Shown: positions 1 through 7,803, counted from the first letter of the stretch. The stretch: 20,765 bases of DNA from JANFXS01 sp022791155 (GCA_949743895.1 CATJUX010000022.1:1-20765), one strand, 5' to 3'. The notes: generated by a model from the letters alone, not told the origin. Translations and numbers: made by a program.

Positions 1-314
1 AAATCTGATATGTTCTTTCATTTTTTATTTTTCCATATAAATATTTCGATAAAGCTTGAATGTGTCTTTGTGAAACATATATTTATGGGCTGTGTGAGGA
101 ATTGGTTCGAAATTTTTTGCTGGTTTTTGGCGTGACATAAATCAATTTTTTATGAATTTATTATAGCAGTAAAAAAGTTGAAGCGGCGGTTCAGAAAATT
201 GAAAAATATAAAGTTTTTCAAGACCGTTTACTGCATATGACTTTTTTGTTCACGTGCTTCTGTTGGATCTTTATTGGATTTGTGGCACAATTTTATAATG
301 CGGCAAATTGAAGC
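1..314. other. Intergenic, no gene seen
   Basis: This AT-rich stretch at the left edge has stop codons in all frames and no ribosome binding site followed by a long reading frame. Nothing reads in from the left edge as a recognisable partial protein. The only functional signal I see is the -10-like box near its right end that probably serves the lipoprotein gene. Confidence 0.6.
294..299 (+). promoter_or_regulatory. Putative -10 box for lipoprotein gene
   Basis: A perfect TATAAT lies about 50 bases before the ATG of the lipoprotein gene. No good -35 hexamer sits at 16-18 bp spacing, so this is a weak call based on the -10 alone. Confidence 0.35.
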
Positions 315-350
315 TTGATGGTAAAATATAACATAAAAGAAGGCTTTATA

Positions 351-1073
351 ATGAGAAAAATTTTGATGTTTTTGGCAATTTTGTCAAATATTTTGTTGTC
401 AGGCTGTGTTGCTGCAAGCTATGACGTGCCTGACACAGTGAAAATAGGCTCTGAAATATATAAAACGGGATTTTATGGTGACTTGTGGCCAGACGATATA
501 TCTTTCACAGATGAGGAATATGAGATAGAAAAAAAGACATTCAAACACTTGGACAACACCACATTTGATTGTGTCCATGCGTATATTGGGCCGAGGGCAA
601 ACGGCGTTGTGTATTGCATTGACTCACAATGGGAAGAAGCAAGTGAGTATTATGCGAATGATGAAAATTTTACATATTATTGTGGGCTAAATGTGAGGTA
701 TTCAACGAAAGACCATGAATATAATGAAATTGAGAACATTGATTTGGAAAAATTTGAAGCGCTCACGCAATTTGGAAAAACACATGGGTATAAGCCATTT
801 GATGTTGTGCAAAACAAAGTTGGAGAACTTAAAGAAACAACAATAGATTTGAATCAGGAGGAAATCAGCACATTTTTCAATTTTTTTAAGGAAAGCAATG
901 ATGGAAGCTTTTGTTCATTTAAGGGAGATCTGTTTTTTGTGTGTGATGAGAATATGTATCTCTTGCGGACACGCAATATGAGTGAAAATGTGATAAATGC
1001 TGTGGAAGTCCCGAAGGAGACTGCTTTTTACTTCATTGAAATTTTTGAAAAGTTTGATGATGCTGACAGCTGA
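351..1073 (+). CDS. Small lipoprotein of unknown function
   Basis: The product is 240 residues, probably lipid-anchored to the outer face of the cytoplasmic membrane. I chose ATG 351 because AAGAAGG lies 7-8 bases upstream and because this start gives a clean lipoprotein signal peptide: MRKIL, a hydrophobic stretch, then the lipobox LSGC with Cys19 as the lipidated residue. An in-frame TTG/ATG at 315/318 would add 11-12 residues before this signal and lacks a good ribosome site. The mature part is acidic and rich in Phe, Tyr, Asp and Glu. Its ending with repeated Phe/Glu residues does not match a family I know. It stands alone, with no co-directional neighbour within 600 bases. The coding call is firm; the function is unknown. 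Confidence 0.8.
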   Translation: MRKILMFLAILSNILLSGCVAASYDVPDTVKIGSEIYKTGFYGDLWPDDISFTDEEYEIEKKTFKHLDNTTFDCVHAYIGPRANGVVYCIDSQWEEASEYYANDENFTYYCGLNVRYSTKDHEYNEIENIDLEKFEALTQFGKTHGYKPFDVVQNKVGELKETTIDLNQEEISTFFNFFKESNDGSFCSFKGDLFFVCDENMYLLRTRNMSENVINAVEVPKETAFYFIEIFEKFDDADS

Positions 1074-1557
1074 TGATTAATCTTGAGCTTTCATAAGGTT
1101 TTCGATGTGAATTCTGTTGTTTTTAATATATGTACTGATAAAGTATGTTAAAGTTTTCCATAAAAATTTTTATTATAAGTCATATACAAAGTTCGAAAAA
1201 TATTAATGATATTTTAGCGCCATTGCTGTTTTGCAAATGTGTTGTTTTTGTGCGGAATGTTTTTTAAGAAAGCTGCCAGCAAAGCCGACAGCTTATGTCC
1301 CTGCTGAAATTCACGGACATTTTGGAATGCAATGAAATTAAAAAAGCAGTCCGTGTTCATTTTTAACGGATACTGCCGGGTTTTTGTATCATTTTCCGAC
1401 TTTTTTAATCAATTAAATATAAACACTCCTCAATTAATTCTTGCGTTATTGTCATAAAATATCAACTCCCCTCTAAGCTATATTATATGATTTCCATGGC
1501 AATAAAATTACAAATATATAAGATATATATGAATTTGTAAAAAATAAAAAATATTTT
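1074..1557. other. Long intergenic region with three hairpins
   Basis: No credible reading frame is present. The part 1270-1385 holds three consecutive inverted repeats: 1270-1275 with 1289-1294, 1295-1300 with 1315-1320, and a terminator-like stem at 1346-1376. They are described separately. The rest is AT-rich with no further signal that I can support. Confidence 0.55.
1346..1385 (+). terminator. Rho-independent terminator, possibly an attenuator
   Basis: GCAGTCCGT (1346-1354) pairs with ACGGATACTGC (1366-1376) with a two-base bulge, followed closely by TTTTT at 1381-1385. An alternative 7-bp pairing, CACGGAC (1312-1318) with GTCCGTG (1349-1355), would destroy this stem, so the site has the geometry of a terminator/antiterminator pair. 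It could simply terminate the lipoprotein transcript, although it lies about 270 bases after that stop codon. Confidence 0.55.
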
Positions 1558-1587
1558 TATACATTTTTATGATGTTTATGGTATAAT
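1558..1587 (+). promoter_or_regulatory. Extended -10 promoter of the cytidylate-kinase-like gene
   Basis: TATACA (1558-1563), an 18-bp spacer, then TATAAT (1582-1587) preceded by TGG, giving the extended -10 TGGTATAAT. Transcription would begin near 1594, leaving a leader of about 110 bases. That leader contains weak pairing (ATCAGA with TCTGAT, GGCGAAA with TTTTGCC). Confidence 0.6.
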
Positions 1588-1706
1588 ATCTATATAATTC
1601 AAAAACAGAAAAAGAAATATAGACACTGGATCAGATTTTTATATGGCGAAACATTGTATATTTCTGATTTTGCCAAAATAATCCTAAATTAAGAGGTGGT
1701 TTTTAT

Positions 1707-2318
1707 ATGGATAAAACTATAATTACAATTGGGAGACAGTATGGCAGCGGCGGAAAAGAAATTGGTGAAAAACTGGCAAAAAAATTGGGAATACCATTTT
1801 ATGACAAAGAGCTTTTGACAGTGGCGGCTCAAAAAAGTGGTATATGTGAAGAAATGTTTGAATCTCATGATGAAAAACCAGCCAACAGTTTTCTCTATTC
1901 GCTTGTTGTTGGAAACTATGTTGGAGCCAAAACCCCCATGAATCACAAACTTTTTTTGACACAATTTGAGGCTATAAAGGAAATTGCTTCTGAAAGCAGC
2001 TGCGTTATATTGGGAAGGTGTGCAGACTATGCCCTTGAGGGTGTTCCTGGAGTTGTGAATGTATTCATACATGCAAACATGGAAACAAGAGTTGAAAGAG
2101 CAATTAAATATTATAACGTTGATGAAAAGAAGGCTGAAGACATTATAAACAAAACAGACAAAAAAAGAGCGAACTACTATAATTTTTATTCTGGAAAAAG
2201 ATGGGGCAGTGCTGAAAGCTATGACATTTCGATCAACAGTGGGTTCATAGGCATAGACAACTCTGTCAAAATGATAATTGAGTTCATTGAAAAAAGAAAG
2301 CTTTTTGAAAAAAGATAA
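1707..2318 (+). CDS. Cytidylate-kinase-like family protein
   Basis: The 203-residue product looks like the cytidylate-kinase-like P-loop family that is common in Clostridia, a cytoplasmic nucleoside-monophosphate-kinase-like fold. Residues 9-20 (GRQYGSGGKEIG) are the family's nucleotide-binding loop, followed by the PFYDKELL segment after the first helix. A second conserved patch, VILGRCADYAL, lies near residue 100. The loop lacks the classical GKS/GKT ending, which is normal for this branch. True CMP kinase activity should not be assumed, because members are usually annotated only as like. ATG 1707 is supported by GAGGTGG about 8 bases upstream. The gene is monocistronic, with its own extended -10 promoter and a probable terminator downstream. 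Confidence 0.85.
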   Translation: MDKTIITIGRQYGSGGKEIGEKLAKKLGIPFYDKELLTVAAQKSGICEEMFESHDEKPANSFLYSLVVGNYVGAKTPMNHKLFLTQFEAIKEIASESSCVILGRCADYALEGVPGVVNVFIHANMETRVERAIKYYNVDEKKAEDIINKTDKKRANYYNFYSGKRWGSAESYDISINSGFIGIDNSVKMIIEFIEKRKLFEKR

Positions 2319-2366
2319 ACATATTTTCTCAAAAAGTGGGGGAAGAGATAAATATTATAAACAATT

Positions 2367-2424
2367 AAAGGAGCGGTTTGCACCATGGAATATTGATTTT
2401 TGTGATGCTTACGGCTCCTTTTGA
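2367..2424 (+). terminator. Possible terminator with long loop
   Basis: AAAGGAGC (2367-2374) and GCTCCTTT (2414-2421) are perfect complements and end in a short T run. The loop of about 39 bases is longer than usual, so the call is tentative. It could serve the gene ending at 2318, or on the other strand the gene ending at 2693. Confidence 0.4.
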
Positions 2425-2692
2425 CATGCTTTGACATTTGTATCAATTTTGTTTGAATTGGATTGAGGGCGATGCCTGATTTTTTAGCTTTATGGAAGCA
2501 GTTTGAATTTATATTTGTGGCAGAATGTGTTCAGTTTTGCACTCACTTTTGGTTCTGTGCGAAACAATGAACGTTCCCAAAAAATTGAGCAAGTCTATTT
2601 GTCTTTTTCAACGGTTGTTTCAAATGATTTTGACACCTGAAACTGTTACAGCAAAATGAATGTCTATGACATGCACACTGTTTTATGGCGGT
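2425..2692. other. Intergenic, nothing recognised
   Basis: Together with the terminator this makes a gap of about 370 bases between convergent genes. I see no ribosome site with a good frame, no tRNA-like cloverleaf and no repeat. It is not obviously a decayed gene. Confidence 0.5.
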
Positions 2693-3172
2693 TCAATCAT
2701 TTTCCAACCAGTCTTTGCACACGTCAATCCATTCTTTGGCACGGGAAATTTCAAAGAGATCATCGCATGTCAGCTCAATTGCCGAATTGCTGCTTCCGCA
2801 CGCTGGAAAAACTGTTGAAAACCGTTTTAACGATATGTCAGCATATGTTTCTACATCATCTGGAACGCCAAAGGGGCAAACGCCGCCTATGGCGTGGGTT
2901 GTGAAAGCCAAAACTTCGTCGCTGGTGAGCATTTTGGCCTTTGTCCCAAAAAATTCTTTATATTTTTTGTTGTCTATTTTGGCATCTCCAGCAGCGCATA
3001 TAAGCACACACTTTTCATTGACTTTGAAAGAAAGTGTTTTTGTTATGCGGGCTGGTATCACATTTGCGGCCTTGGCGGCCAATTCGACAGTGGCGCTGGA
3101 CTCAGGGAACTCAATTATGTCTTTGTCGCGGCCAAATTTTGACAAGTGTTTTTTTGCATTTTCCAATGACAT
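2693..3172 (-). CDS. YbaK/EbsC family aminoacyl-tRNA deacylase-like protein
   Basis: This 159-residue cytoplasmic protein matches the YbaK/EbsC (ProX-like) family, which hydrolyses mischarged aminoacyl-tRNAs in trans. Visible hallmarks are the conserved lysine K45 in the ITKTLSF strand, the GGVCPFG loop at 96-102 (family consensus GG.PPfG), and ACGSSNSAIELT near the C-terminus. Full length for the family suggests an intact free-standing editing domain. The start is set by a perfect AGGAGGT (3180-3186) with 7-base spacing on the minus strand. A promoter (TTGACT, 17 bp, TATTTT) lies just upstream, so it is probably transcribed alone. The amino-acid specificity (Pro, Cys or Ala editing) cannot be read from the sequence. 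Confidence 0.88.
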   Translation of the reverse strand: MSLENAKKHLSKFGRDKDIIEFPESSATVELAAKAANVIPARITKTLSFKVNEKCVLICAAGDAKIDNKKYKEFFGTKAKMLTSDEVLAFTTHAIGGVCPFGVPDDVETYADISLKRFSTVFPACGSSNSAIELTCDDLFEISRAKEWIDVCKDWLEND

Positions 3173-3203
3173 TTATATTACCTCCTGTCACCATAAGTTC
3201 ACA

Positions 3204-3232
3204 AAAATACAGACAGTTTTAACAGCAGTCAA
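3204..3232 (-). promoter_or_regulatory. Promoter of the YbaK-like gene
   Basis: On the minus strand TTGACT (3232-3227), a 17-bp spacer and TATTTT (3209-3204) form a sigma-A-type promoter. The -10 box lies about 18 bases before the ribosome site, so the 5' leader would be very short. Confidence 0.5.
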
Positions 3233-3518
3233 AAACACCAAAATGGCGCTCTGTTTTTTGAAAATATAAGTAATAAAAATTTCTCACTGCAATGAGTTTG
3301 TTTTCATGCAAACTTTAGGCATATATTCAATATAAAAAATAAGATACCAAAAATTTGCTCGTTTTTCAACACCAAAATTTTAGAACTGCCATGAAATCCA
3401 TGGCGCAAAAAAATTGGTTTTTTTGAATTCGGAATTGGAATGTGTTTAATTTGCGACTTTGGCATTTGTTTGTTATATCCATGTAAACTAAATATCATAA
3501 AAACGTAATATTATTTTT
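3233..3518. other. Divergent intergenic region with two small hairpins
   Basis: No gene is supported. Two adjacent perfect hairpins stand out: GCCATG (3388-3393) with CATGGC (3399-3404), and immediately after it CAAAAAAA (3406-3413) with TTTTTTTG (3418-3425). Neither has the classic order of GC stem then T run on the plus strand. Confidence 0.5.
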
Positions 3519-3547
3519 GGGACATTTGGAATTTACTATGGTATAAT
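3519..3547 (+). promoter_or_regulatory. Extended -10 promoter of the stalk-domain gene
   Basis: GGGACA (3519-3524, four matches to TTGACA), a 17-bp spacer, and TATAAT (3542-3547) preceded by TGG. The pattern TATGGTATAAT is identical to that at 1578-1587. The leader to the start codon would be about 100 bases. Confidence 0.6.
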
Positions 3548-3657
3548 AACTAAAAATGTATGCAAATGACAAATATGTAATTTTGATTTTTTGAATTTAT
3601 ATCAATATTTTTTGTAATTTATTAGTATATATTATTATAAGATGGGAGTTGATTGAA

Positions 3658-4860
3658 ATGAAAATGAAAAGTCTGTTTAAGAACATAATTTGCGTAACGG
3701 CTGTTTCGCTTGCTGTAAGTTCTCTTGTATATGCCGATGAAGCTGAATATTATGTCAATGGAATTAAGGCTGAATCGGCAGCGCCTCAATATAAAGGCGA
3801 CTGGATGCTTGTTCCGATTAAGCCGATAGGGGAAAGCCTTGGCTTTGAATTCAGCACAAATGAAAACAAACTTATATTTCAAAAAGAAGAGTCGAAAATC
3901 ACCTTCATTCCGGGCATTTGGAGAGCATATGTGGAGGGCGTGGAAAAGAAAATTGCATACCCGGTTTATGTTGAAAATGATGTGGCATATGCTGAAATAA
4001 ACGACTTGAGCAAAGTTTTCAACTGCACAATAGACTATTCCGAAGAAGAAAGAAATTTCAAAGTGACACTTAAGGGAGCGCAGTCAGAAGAAACTGTGGC
4101 AAGGATTGAAGCGCCAAAAATCAAAATTGAAAACAAGGAGCCCAACATTTTTTCGTCTCAAACAAAATCAAATGGCGTCTATCTGACTGTTAAAAAGCCA
4201 TATGAAACAGTTTGGGAAAACAGTGGCCACATTTTGAATAATATATACAGGGCAAGGATCAGTGAATCAATAAAATTCAGCTTTGAAGGACAAAAGCCTG
4301 ACAGCGTGAAGGTTCAATGGGAGGCATTGCCTGAATATAATGAAGAAGGCATTGCAGAGGTTTATCCTTCGGACATAAAATTTGTTGAAAAAAATGGAAC
4401 ATATGAATTCATACACCCGATTGCAGAAAGTGATGTGATGATATACATTATCAGCGCTTCATGGGGCGGAAATTCTTTTGACTACATATTTGTCATGGAC
4501 AACACAAAGGTTATAGCCGCTGTGGAAGATCTTGACAACCTAATTGCCAAAATGGACATAGCCAACTACACTGTTGTTGGAGGAAAGGTGTATTATATTG
4601 ACAACAGCAATTTGTCTGAGATAAGAGAAATGCTTTTGGACGGAACAGGCAACATTGTTGTTGGAAAGTTTCCAAAAAGCCAAAGAATCACTGACGATTT
4701 TGATATAACATCAGAATATTATAACGGTGTGATTGAATATAAACTTCAGGAAACAGGAAAATATGGCGATATAGATGTTTCTGATAACAGCGTTATGCCA
4801 ACGCCTAAATATTATAGATTTAATATAAACACAAGAGAAGTTACATCATATAAACCTTGA
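3658..4860 (+). CDS. Secreted stalk-domain (copper amine oxidase N-terminal-like) protein
   Basis: The product has 400 residues from ATG 3658, chosen because GGGAG ends 9 bases upstream; the in-frame TTG 3649 overlaps that ribosome site. Residues 1-26 are a Sec signal peptide ending VYA, with cleavage before DEAEYY. Residues about 30-140 resemble the copper amine oxidase N-terminal-like stalk domain: a YYVNGIK strand, MLVPIKPIGESLGF, then repeated short beta strands ending in the FKVTL strand. Such domains occur in extracellular proteins of Clostridia and Bacilli and are thought to mediate surface interactions. The remaining 260 residues look beta-rich, contain no motif I recognise and have no anchor, so the protein is probably released or wall-associated. 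It has its own promoter and a strong terminator. Confidence 0.82.
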   Translation: MKMKSLFKNIICVTAVSLAVSSLVYADEAEYYVNGIKAESAAPQYKGDWMLVPIKPIGESLGFEFSTNENKLIFQKEESKITFIPGIWRAYVEGVEKKIAYPVYVENDVAYAEINDLSKVFNCTIDYSEEERNFKVTLKGAQSEETVARIEAPKIKIENKEPNIFSSQTKSNGVYLTVKKPYETVWENSGHILNNIYRARISESIKFSFEGQKPDSVKVQWEALPEYNEEGIAEVYPSDIKFVEKNGTYEFIHPIAESDVMIYIISASWGGNSFDYIFVMDNTKVIAAVEDLDNLIAKMDIANYTVVGGKVYYIDNSNLSEIREMLLDGTGNIVVGKFPKSQRITDDFDITSEYYNGVIEYKLQETGKYGDIDVSDNSVMPTPKYYRFNINTREVTSYKP

Positions 4861-4870
4861 AACACCCAAA

Positions 4871-4927
4871 CAAAAGGAACAGTCTGAATTTGTTTTTGAA
4901 ATTCTCAAACTGTTCCTTTTGTGTTTT
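4871..4927 (+). terminator. Strong rho-independent terminator
   Basis: CAAAAGGAACAGT (4871-4883) is a perfect 13-bp complement of ACTGTTCCTTTTG (4909-4921), followed by TGTTTTT. The loop itself forms a second stem, GAATTT (4886-4891) with AAATTC (4899-4904). It begins 10 bases after the stalk-gene stop codon. The partial T run on the opposite strand suggests it may also stop transcripts of the convergent MBL gene. Confidence 0.9.
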
Positions 4928-5076
4928 TGAGAAAGAAGCGATGATGACTGTTTTCAAGCCATTTTGCTGATATACAACTTTTTTGGCTGATGGTGCATGA
5001 TGGCCATTGTGCTGGCATTGGCAAAAAAACGACTGAAGCATATGAAATGCAAATTTTGTGCCGAATATAACAATTA

Positions 5077-6063
5077 TTATACAGCGCTGTATGTATATAT
5101 ACCGCTGTTTTTTTCTCTTTGAATTTTCCCTTCGGCCAACAGATAATCGATGTGGGCAATTGTTTCTCCAACAGCAAACCATTTTTGATGCATTGGAAAC
5201 TCAAGCCAATTGCGGCCGCGCATTGACCACTGCATTTTTCCGGCTGTGTCATATGCATTTATGTTTGGGTTTTCTTTGATTATTCTATAACATTCATTCA
5301 AACGCACTTCGTGGTGATTTAATATTTCTTTTATGCGTTTATAAAAATCCATGTCATTTTTTCTGTGAGCCGGAAGGGCCGTTGCAACATCAAATTTTTC
5401 AATCTTTTTGAGGCTGTTGATATAGCTCAAAAGAGAATTTTCAACGTGGTTCCAAAATGTGATGTTTGGAGTTATGTCAAAAAGCACATGATCGCCAAGA
5501 AACATAAGCTTTTTATCCTCAAGATAGAGACACATATGCCCGGGAGTGTGTCCGGGCGTTGAAACACATGTGAATTCATAGCCGCCGATGTCAATTTTGT
5601 CGCCGTCAGACACGGCAATGGCCTCAAAACTTTCATCAGGGGCAAATGCCCTTGCCGGGTTTGTTTCTCTCAAAAGGGGAATTTCATCTGCCGGAAAGCC
5701 TTCAGACACAAATTTTTTGTCGATAACATCCCATGATTCGCCACGTATGAAATTGACCATATATTCATAATCGGTTTTGTCCATATATATGTTGCCGTTT
5801 GCAGGCATTATTGCCCCTGCAAGCCCAACGTGATCACTGTGAAGATGAGTCAGAAACATGCTTGTGTTTTGCATGTCTACATCAAGCTCATTTAACCCTT
5901 CTTTCAGAGCGGTGTAACATTCTTCAATGTTGAAGCCTGTGTCGATTATGAGATTTTCATGTTCTGTTTTCACAACATAACAGTTCAAATTGCGCAAAGG
6001 ATTGTTTGGTAGTGGTATATCTATTTTGTATATGTCCGGATTGATAAAAATTTTTTCTGTCAC
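5077..6063 (-). CDS. MBL-fold metallo-hydrolase
   Basis: The 328-residue cytoplasmic protein has the complete metallo-beta-lactamase-fold metal site: THLHSDH with H73, H75, D77 and H78, then PGHTPGH with H172, GDH with D191, and PAHR with H233. The last ~90 residues look helical and winged-helix-like, the layout of the LACTB2-type hydrolase subgroup, so a thioester, ester or nucleic-acid phosphodiester substrate is possible; the sequence does not say which. The start is GTG 6063, supported by GGAGG (6074-6070) at 6-base spacing. It has its own promoter at 6094-6122 and converges on the stalk gene's terminator. The gene symbol is left empty because the substrate is unknown. Confidence 0.85.
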   Translation of the reverse strand: MTEKIFINPDIYKIDIPLPNNPLRNLNCYVVKTEHENLIIDTGFNIEECYTALKEGLNELDVDMQNTSMFLTHLHSDHVGLAGAIMPANGNIYMDKTDYEYMVNFIRGESWDVIDKKFVSEGFPADEIPLLRETNPARAFAPDESFEAIAVSDGDKIDIGGYEFTCVSTPGHTPGHMCLYLEDKKLMFLGDHVLFDITPNITFWNHVENSLLSYINSLKKIEKFDVATALPAHRKNDMDFYKRIKEILNHHEVRLNECYRIIKENPNINAYDTAGKMQWSMRGRNWLEFPMHQKWFAVGETIAHIDYLLAEGKIQREKNSGIYTYSAV

Positions 6064-6093
6064 TTTGAACCTCCTAAAAAACTTGATGCAGTA

Positions 6094-6122
6094 ATTTTAT
6101 CATTTTGGCAGACATGAGTAAA
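6094..6122 (-). promoter_or_regulatory. Promoter of the MBL-fold gene
   Basis: On the minus strand TTTACT (6122-6117), a 17-bp spacer and TAAAAT (6099-6094), with TGA before the -10 box (extended -10). This lies between the HTH-SOR gene and the MBL gene, so the MBL gene need not be co-transcribed with its upstream neighbours. Confidence 0.5.
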
Positions 6123-6153
6123 GAGAAACAGCAAAATGGGCCAAAATTTGAGT

Positions 6154-6741
6154 TCACAATTTTCCAACATCAAGCAGGCCATGTGTGCTGCAATATATAT
6201 ACAATTCGCCGCGTCTGACTTTTGGAATGCGAATTTCAGCCGCCTGTTCAGGGTACATTTTGATCAAAAGCACGCGATCATATGACACATGAGCTGCAAA
6301 AGCGATGTAATGCTCTTTTGTCATGTCATGCTCAATTGTTATGAAATAGTCATTTTCTATTTCTTCAACATTGATTTTGTGGTTGTCATCGGTTTTTTTG
6401 GGCATCAGTGGCATAAGTTTTCTTCCGCAGCAGGATATGTCACTTTCGCCACTGCTGAGCAACACGTTTTTACACTGTGGACAAACATAAAATTTTGATT
6501 TTTTCATATTTCCTCCATTAATTGAATTTTCTTCCAAGTCTCCAGAAAGCATTTTAAGAACATCAACTTCAAGTATTTTTGAAAGCTCATGAAGAAGTGA
6601 CACATCAGGACAGCCGGCGCCGCGTTCCCATTTTGAAACTGTTCTGTCACTTATGTTCATTTTTTCAGCAAGCTCCCTTTGAGTCATTCCCTTTTCTTTT
6701 CGCAACTTGAAAATTAAGGCGCCTGTTTTGGAACAATCCAT
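6154..6741 (-). CDS. XRE helix-turn-helix regulator fused to a desulfoferrodoxin-like domain
   Basis: From ATG 6741 the product has 195 residues; GGGGGTG (6754-6748) is the ribosome site, and GTG 6750 or ATG 6747 are alternatives. Residues ~6-65 are a classic XRE/Cro HTH (LRKEKGMTQRELAEKM, then SDRTVSKWERG). Residues ~84-195 resemble desulfoferrodoxin. C87, C90, C104 and C105 match the N-terminal rubredoxin-like Fe(Cys)4 site. H121, H138, H144, C184 and H187 match the superoxide-reductase Fe(His)4Cys site, with exact spacing HDMTKEH and YCSTHG. The Glu-Lys pair that precedes the first His in active enzymes is replaced by DDNH, so a redox or oxygen sensor seems more likely than an enzyme (inference). 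Promoter-like TATTAT lies at 6767-6762. The gene lies between a CPBP protease and an MBL hydrolase, two genes from perR. Confidence 0.85.
   Translation of the reverse strand: MDCSKTGALIFKLRKEKGMTQRELAEKMNISDRTVSKWERGAGCPDVSLLHELSKILEVDVLKMLSGDLEENSINGGNMKKSKFYVCPQCKNVLLSSGESDISCCGRKLMPLMPKKTDDNHKINVEEIENDYFITIEHDMTKEHYIAFAAHVSYDRVLLIKMYPEQAAEIRIPKVRRGELYIYCSTHGLLDVGKL
6505..6516 (-). promoter_or_regulatory. Internal ribosome binding site and ATG inside the HTH-SOR gene
   Basis: On the minus strand GGAGG (6516-6512), four bases and an in-frame ATG (6507-6505) occur exactly at the linker between the HTH and desulfoferrodoxin domains (residue 79 of 195). Initiation here would yield a free 117-residue desulfoferrodoxin-like protein beginning MKKSKFYVC. 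This is the length of natural small SORs. Confidence 0.6.
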
Positions 6742-6761
6742 TGTCATCACCCCCGCTGTTT

Positions 6762-6790
6762 ATAATATCATTTTTGACTGAACGTTGAAA
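6762..6790 (-). promoter_or_regulatory. Possible promoter of the HTH-SOR gene
   Basis: On the minus strand TGATATTAT gives an extended -10 (TATTAT at 6767-6762). The -35 at 17 bp (TTTCAA, 6790-6785) is poor. Transcription would start almost on the ribosome site, leaving a leader of roughly 14 bases. Confidence 0.35.
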
Positions 6791-6827
6791 CAAACGAACC
6801 GTTGAGTTTTCGGAACATTGTGTTGTT

Positions 6828-7730
6828 TTATATCATTGAAGAAGAAAGTATATAGACAATGTATATTATAACAAAGCATATGAAAGGAACTGTCACGGCG
6901 CGCTCGCCAAAGCATTCAGAAAAACTGATTGTTGTTTTGATGTCTGTTTTGACAGCCTTTTTGTTAATTTTGAAGAATAAACGAATCAGAATGAACAATA
7001 TGGGAAGCATGAGCAAATTCATATATAAAATTGGGAGGATTATTTCCATTGTTGTTTCTGACGAATTAGAAACGGCAATGTCGATTTGGTTATATGCGAT
7101 ATATGCAAATGTACTTTGTGAAAAATTCATTGTGAAGTGCGACAGCATTGACGAGAAAATTGAACCCGTTTTGTGCACCATAACGCAAAAGAAAATTCCC
7201 ATTATAAAGGCATACAAAAACTGCTGGCCATCCATGTGAGCCATTGCAAAAAGAAGACCAGACATGACGGCCGCTTTCCAGAAGGAAAGCTTTTGAAAGT
7301 TTCCGAACACAAAGCCGCGGAAAACCAGTTCTTCAAAAATTGCAGGAAGCACGGCCACACAAAGCGCTGTGAACCAAAAAGGATGACGGGAAAAAGTTTC
7401 AAGCGCAGCTGAAGCCGAGTTTGGAAAAACGAATGATGAAATCGCTGATATGAGCATCAAAAATGGCTGTGCAAAAAATGACAGAAGTGCTATTATCAAT
7501 ATGTTTGCCAACCCAAGGGGTTTTATGAAAAGCGTTTCTTTTTTGCTGCCTTTTGTGACAAACATAAAAATGGAAAATGGTGTGACATATGCAAAAATGC
7601 TTGAAACCACTGAAACCCAAAAAAAACCAATGTCGAAAGATTCGGCGATGTATAAAAATATTAATGAGACTATGTTTGAAATTATGACAAAAAGCAGTGC
7701 AAAGAGGCTTGCTTTTGAAGATGAACTCAT
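6828..7730 (-). CDS. CPBP-family intramembrane glutamic endopeptidase
   Basis: This 300-residue polytopic membrane protein belongs to the CPBP (Abi/CAAX-protease-like) family, which cuts within the membrane. The three family motifs are intact: EELVFR with E133, E134 and R138; FAMAH with F161 and H165; and HFTMN with H198 and N202. Hydrophobic segments cover about residues 8-28, 35-58, 72-102, 117-130, 152-168, 170-186, 228-252 and 280-297. The start is fixed by GGAGG (7742-7738) with 7-base spacing. A TTGACA-containing promoter lies upstream, and a strong terminator separates it from perR. The substrate is unknown; family members process bacteriocins, regulate anti-sigma factors or confer peptide immunity. 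No bacteriocin gene is visible nearby. Confidence 0.88.
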   Translation of the reverse strand: MSSSSKASLFALLFVIISNIVSLIFLYIAESFDIGFFWVSVVSSIFAYVTPFSIFMFVTKGSKKETLFIKPLGLANILIIALLSFFAQPFLMLISAISSFVFPNSASAALETFSRHPFWFTALCVAVLPAIFEELVFRGFVFGNFQKLSFWKAAVMSGLLFAMAHMDGQQFLYAFIMGIFFCVMVHKTGSIFSSMLSHFTMNFSQSTFAYIAYNQIDIAVSNSSETTMEIILPILYMNLLMLPILFILIRLFFKINKKAVKTDIKTTISFSECFGERAVTVPFICFVIIYIVYILSSSMI

Positions 7731-7774
7731 GTTTCTTCCTCCAGTGCTTCATAAACTGTTTGTGGTGTGTTTGC

Positions 7775-7803
7775 ATGACAAAACTGAATGTATGCTGTGT
7801 CAA
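7775..7803 (-). promoter_or_regulatory. Possible promoter of the CPBP gene
   Basis: On the minus strand a perfect TTGACA (7803-7798) is followed after 17 bp by TGTCAT (7780-7775), four matches to TATAAT. Confidence 0.4.

Noticed and set aside
2685..3269. 194-residue plus-strand frame opposite the YbaK-like gene
   Set aside because: It is antisense to a gene with clear family motifs and a perfect ribosome site, and its own translation resembles no protein.
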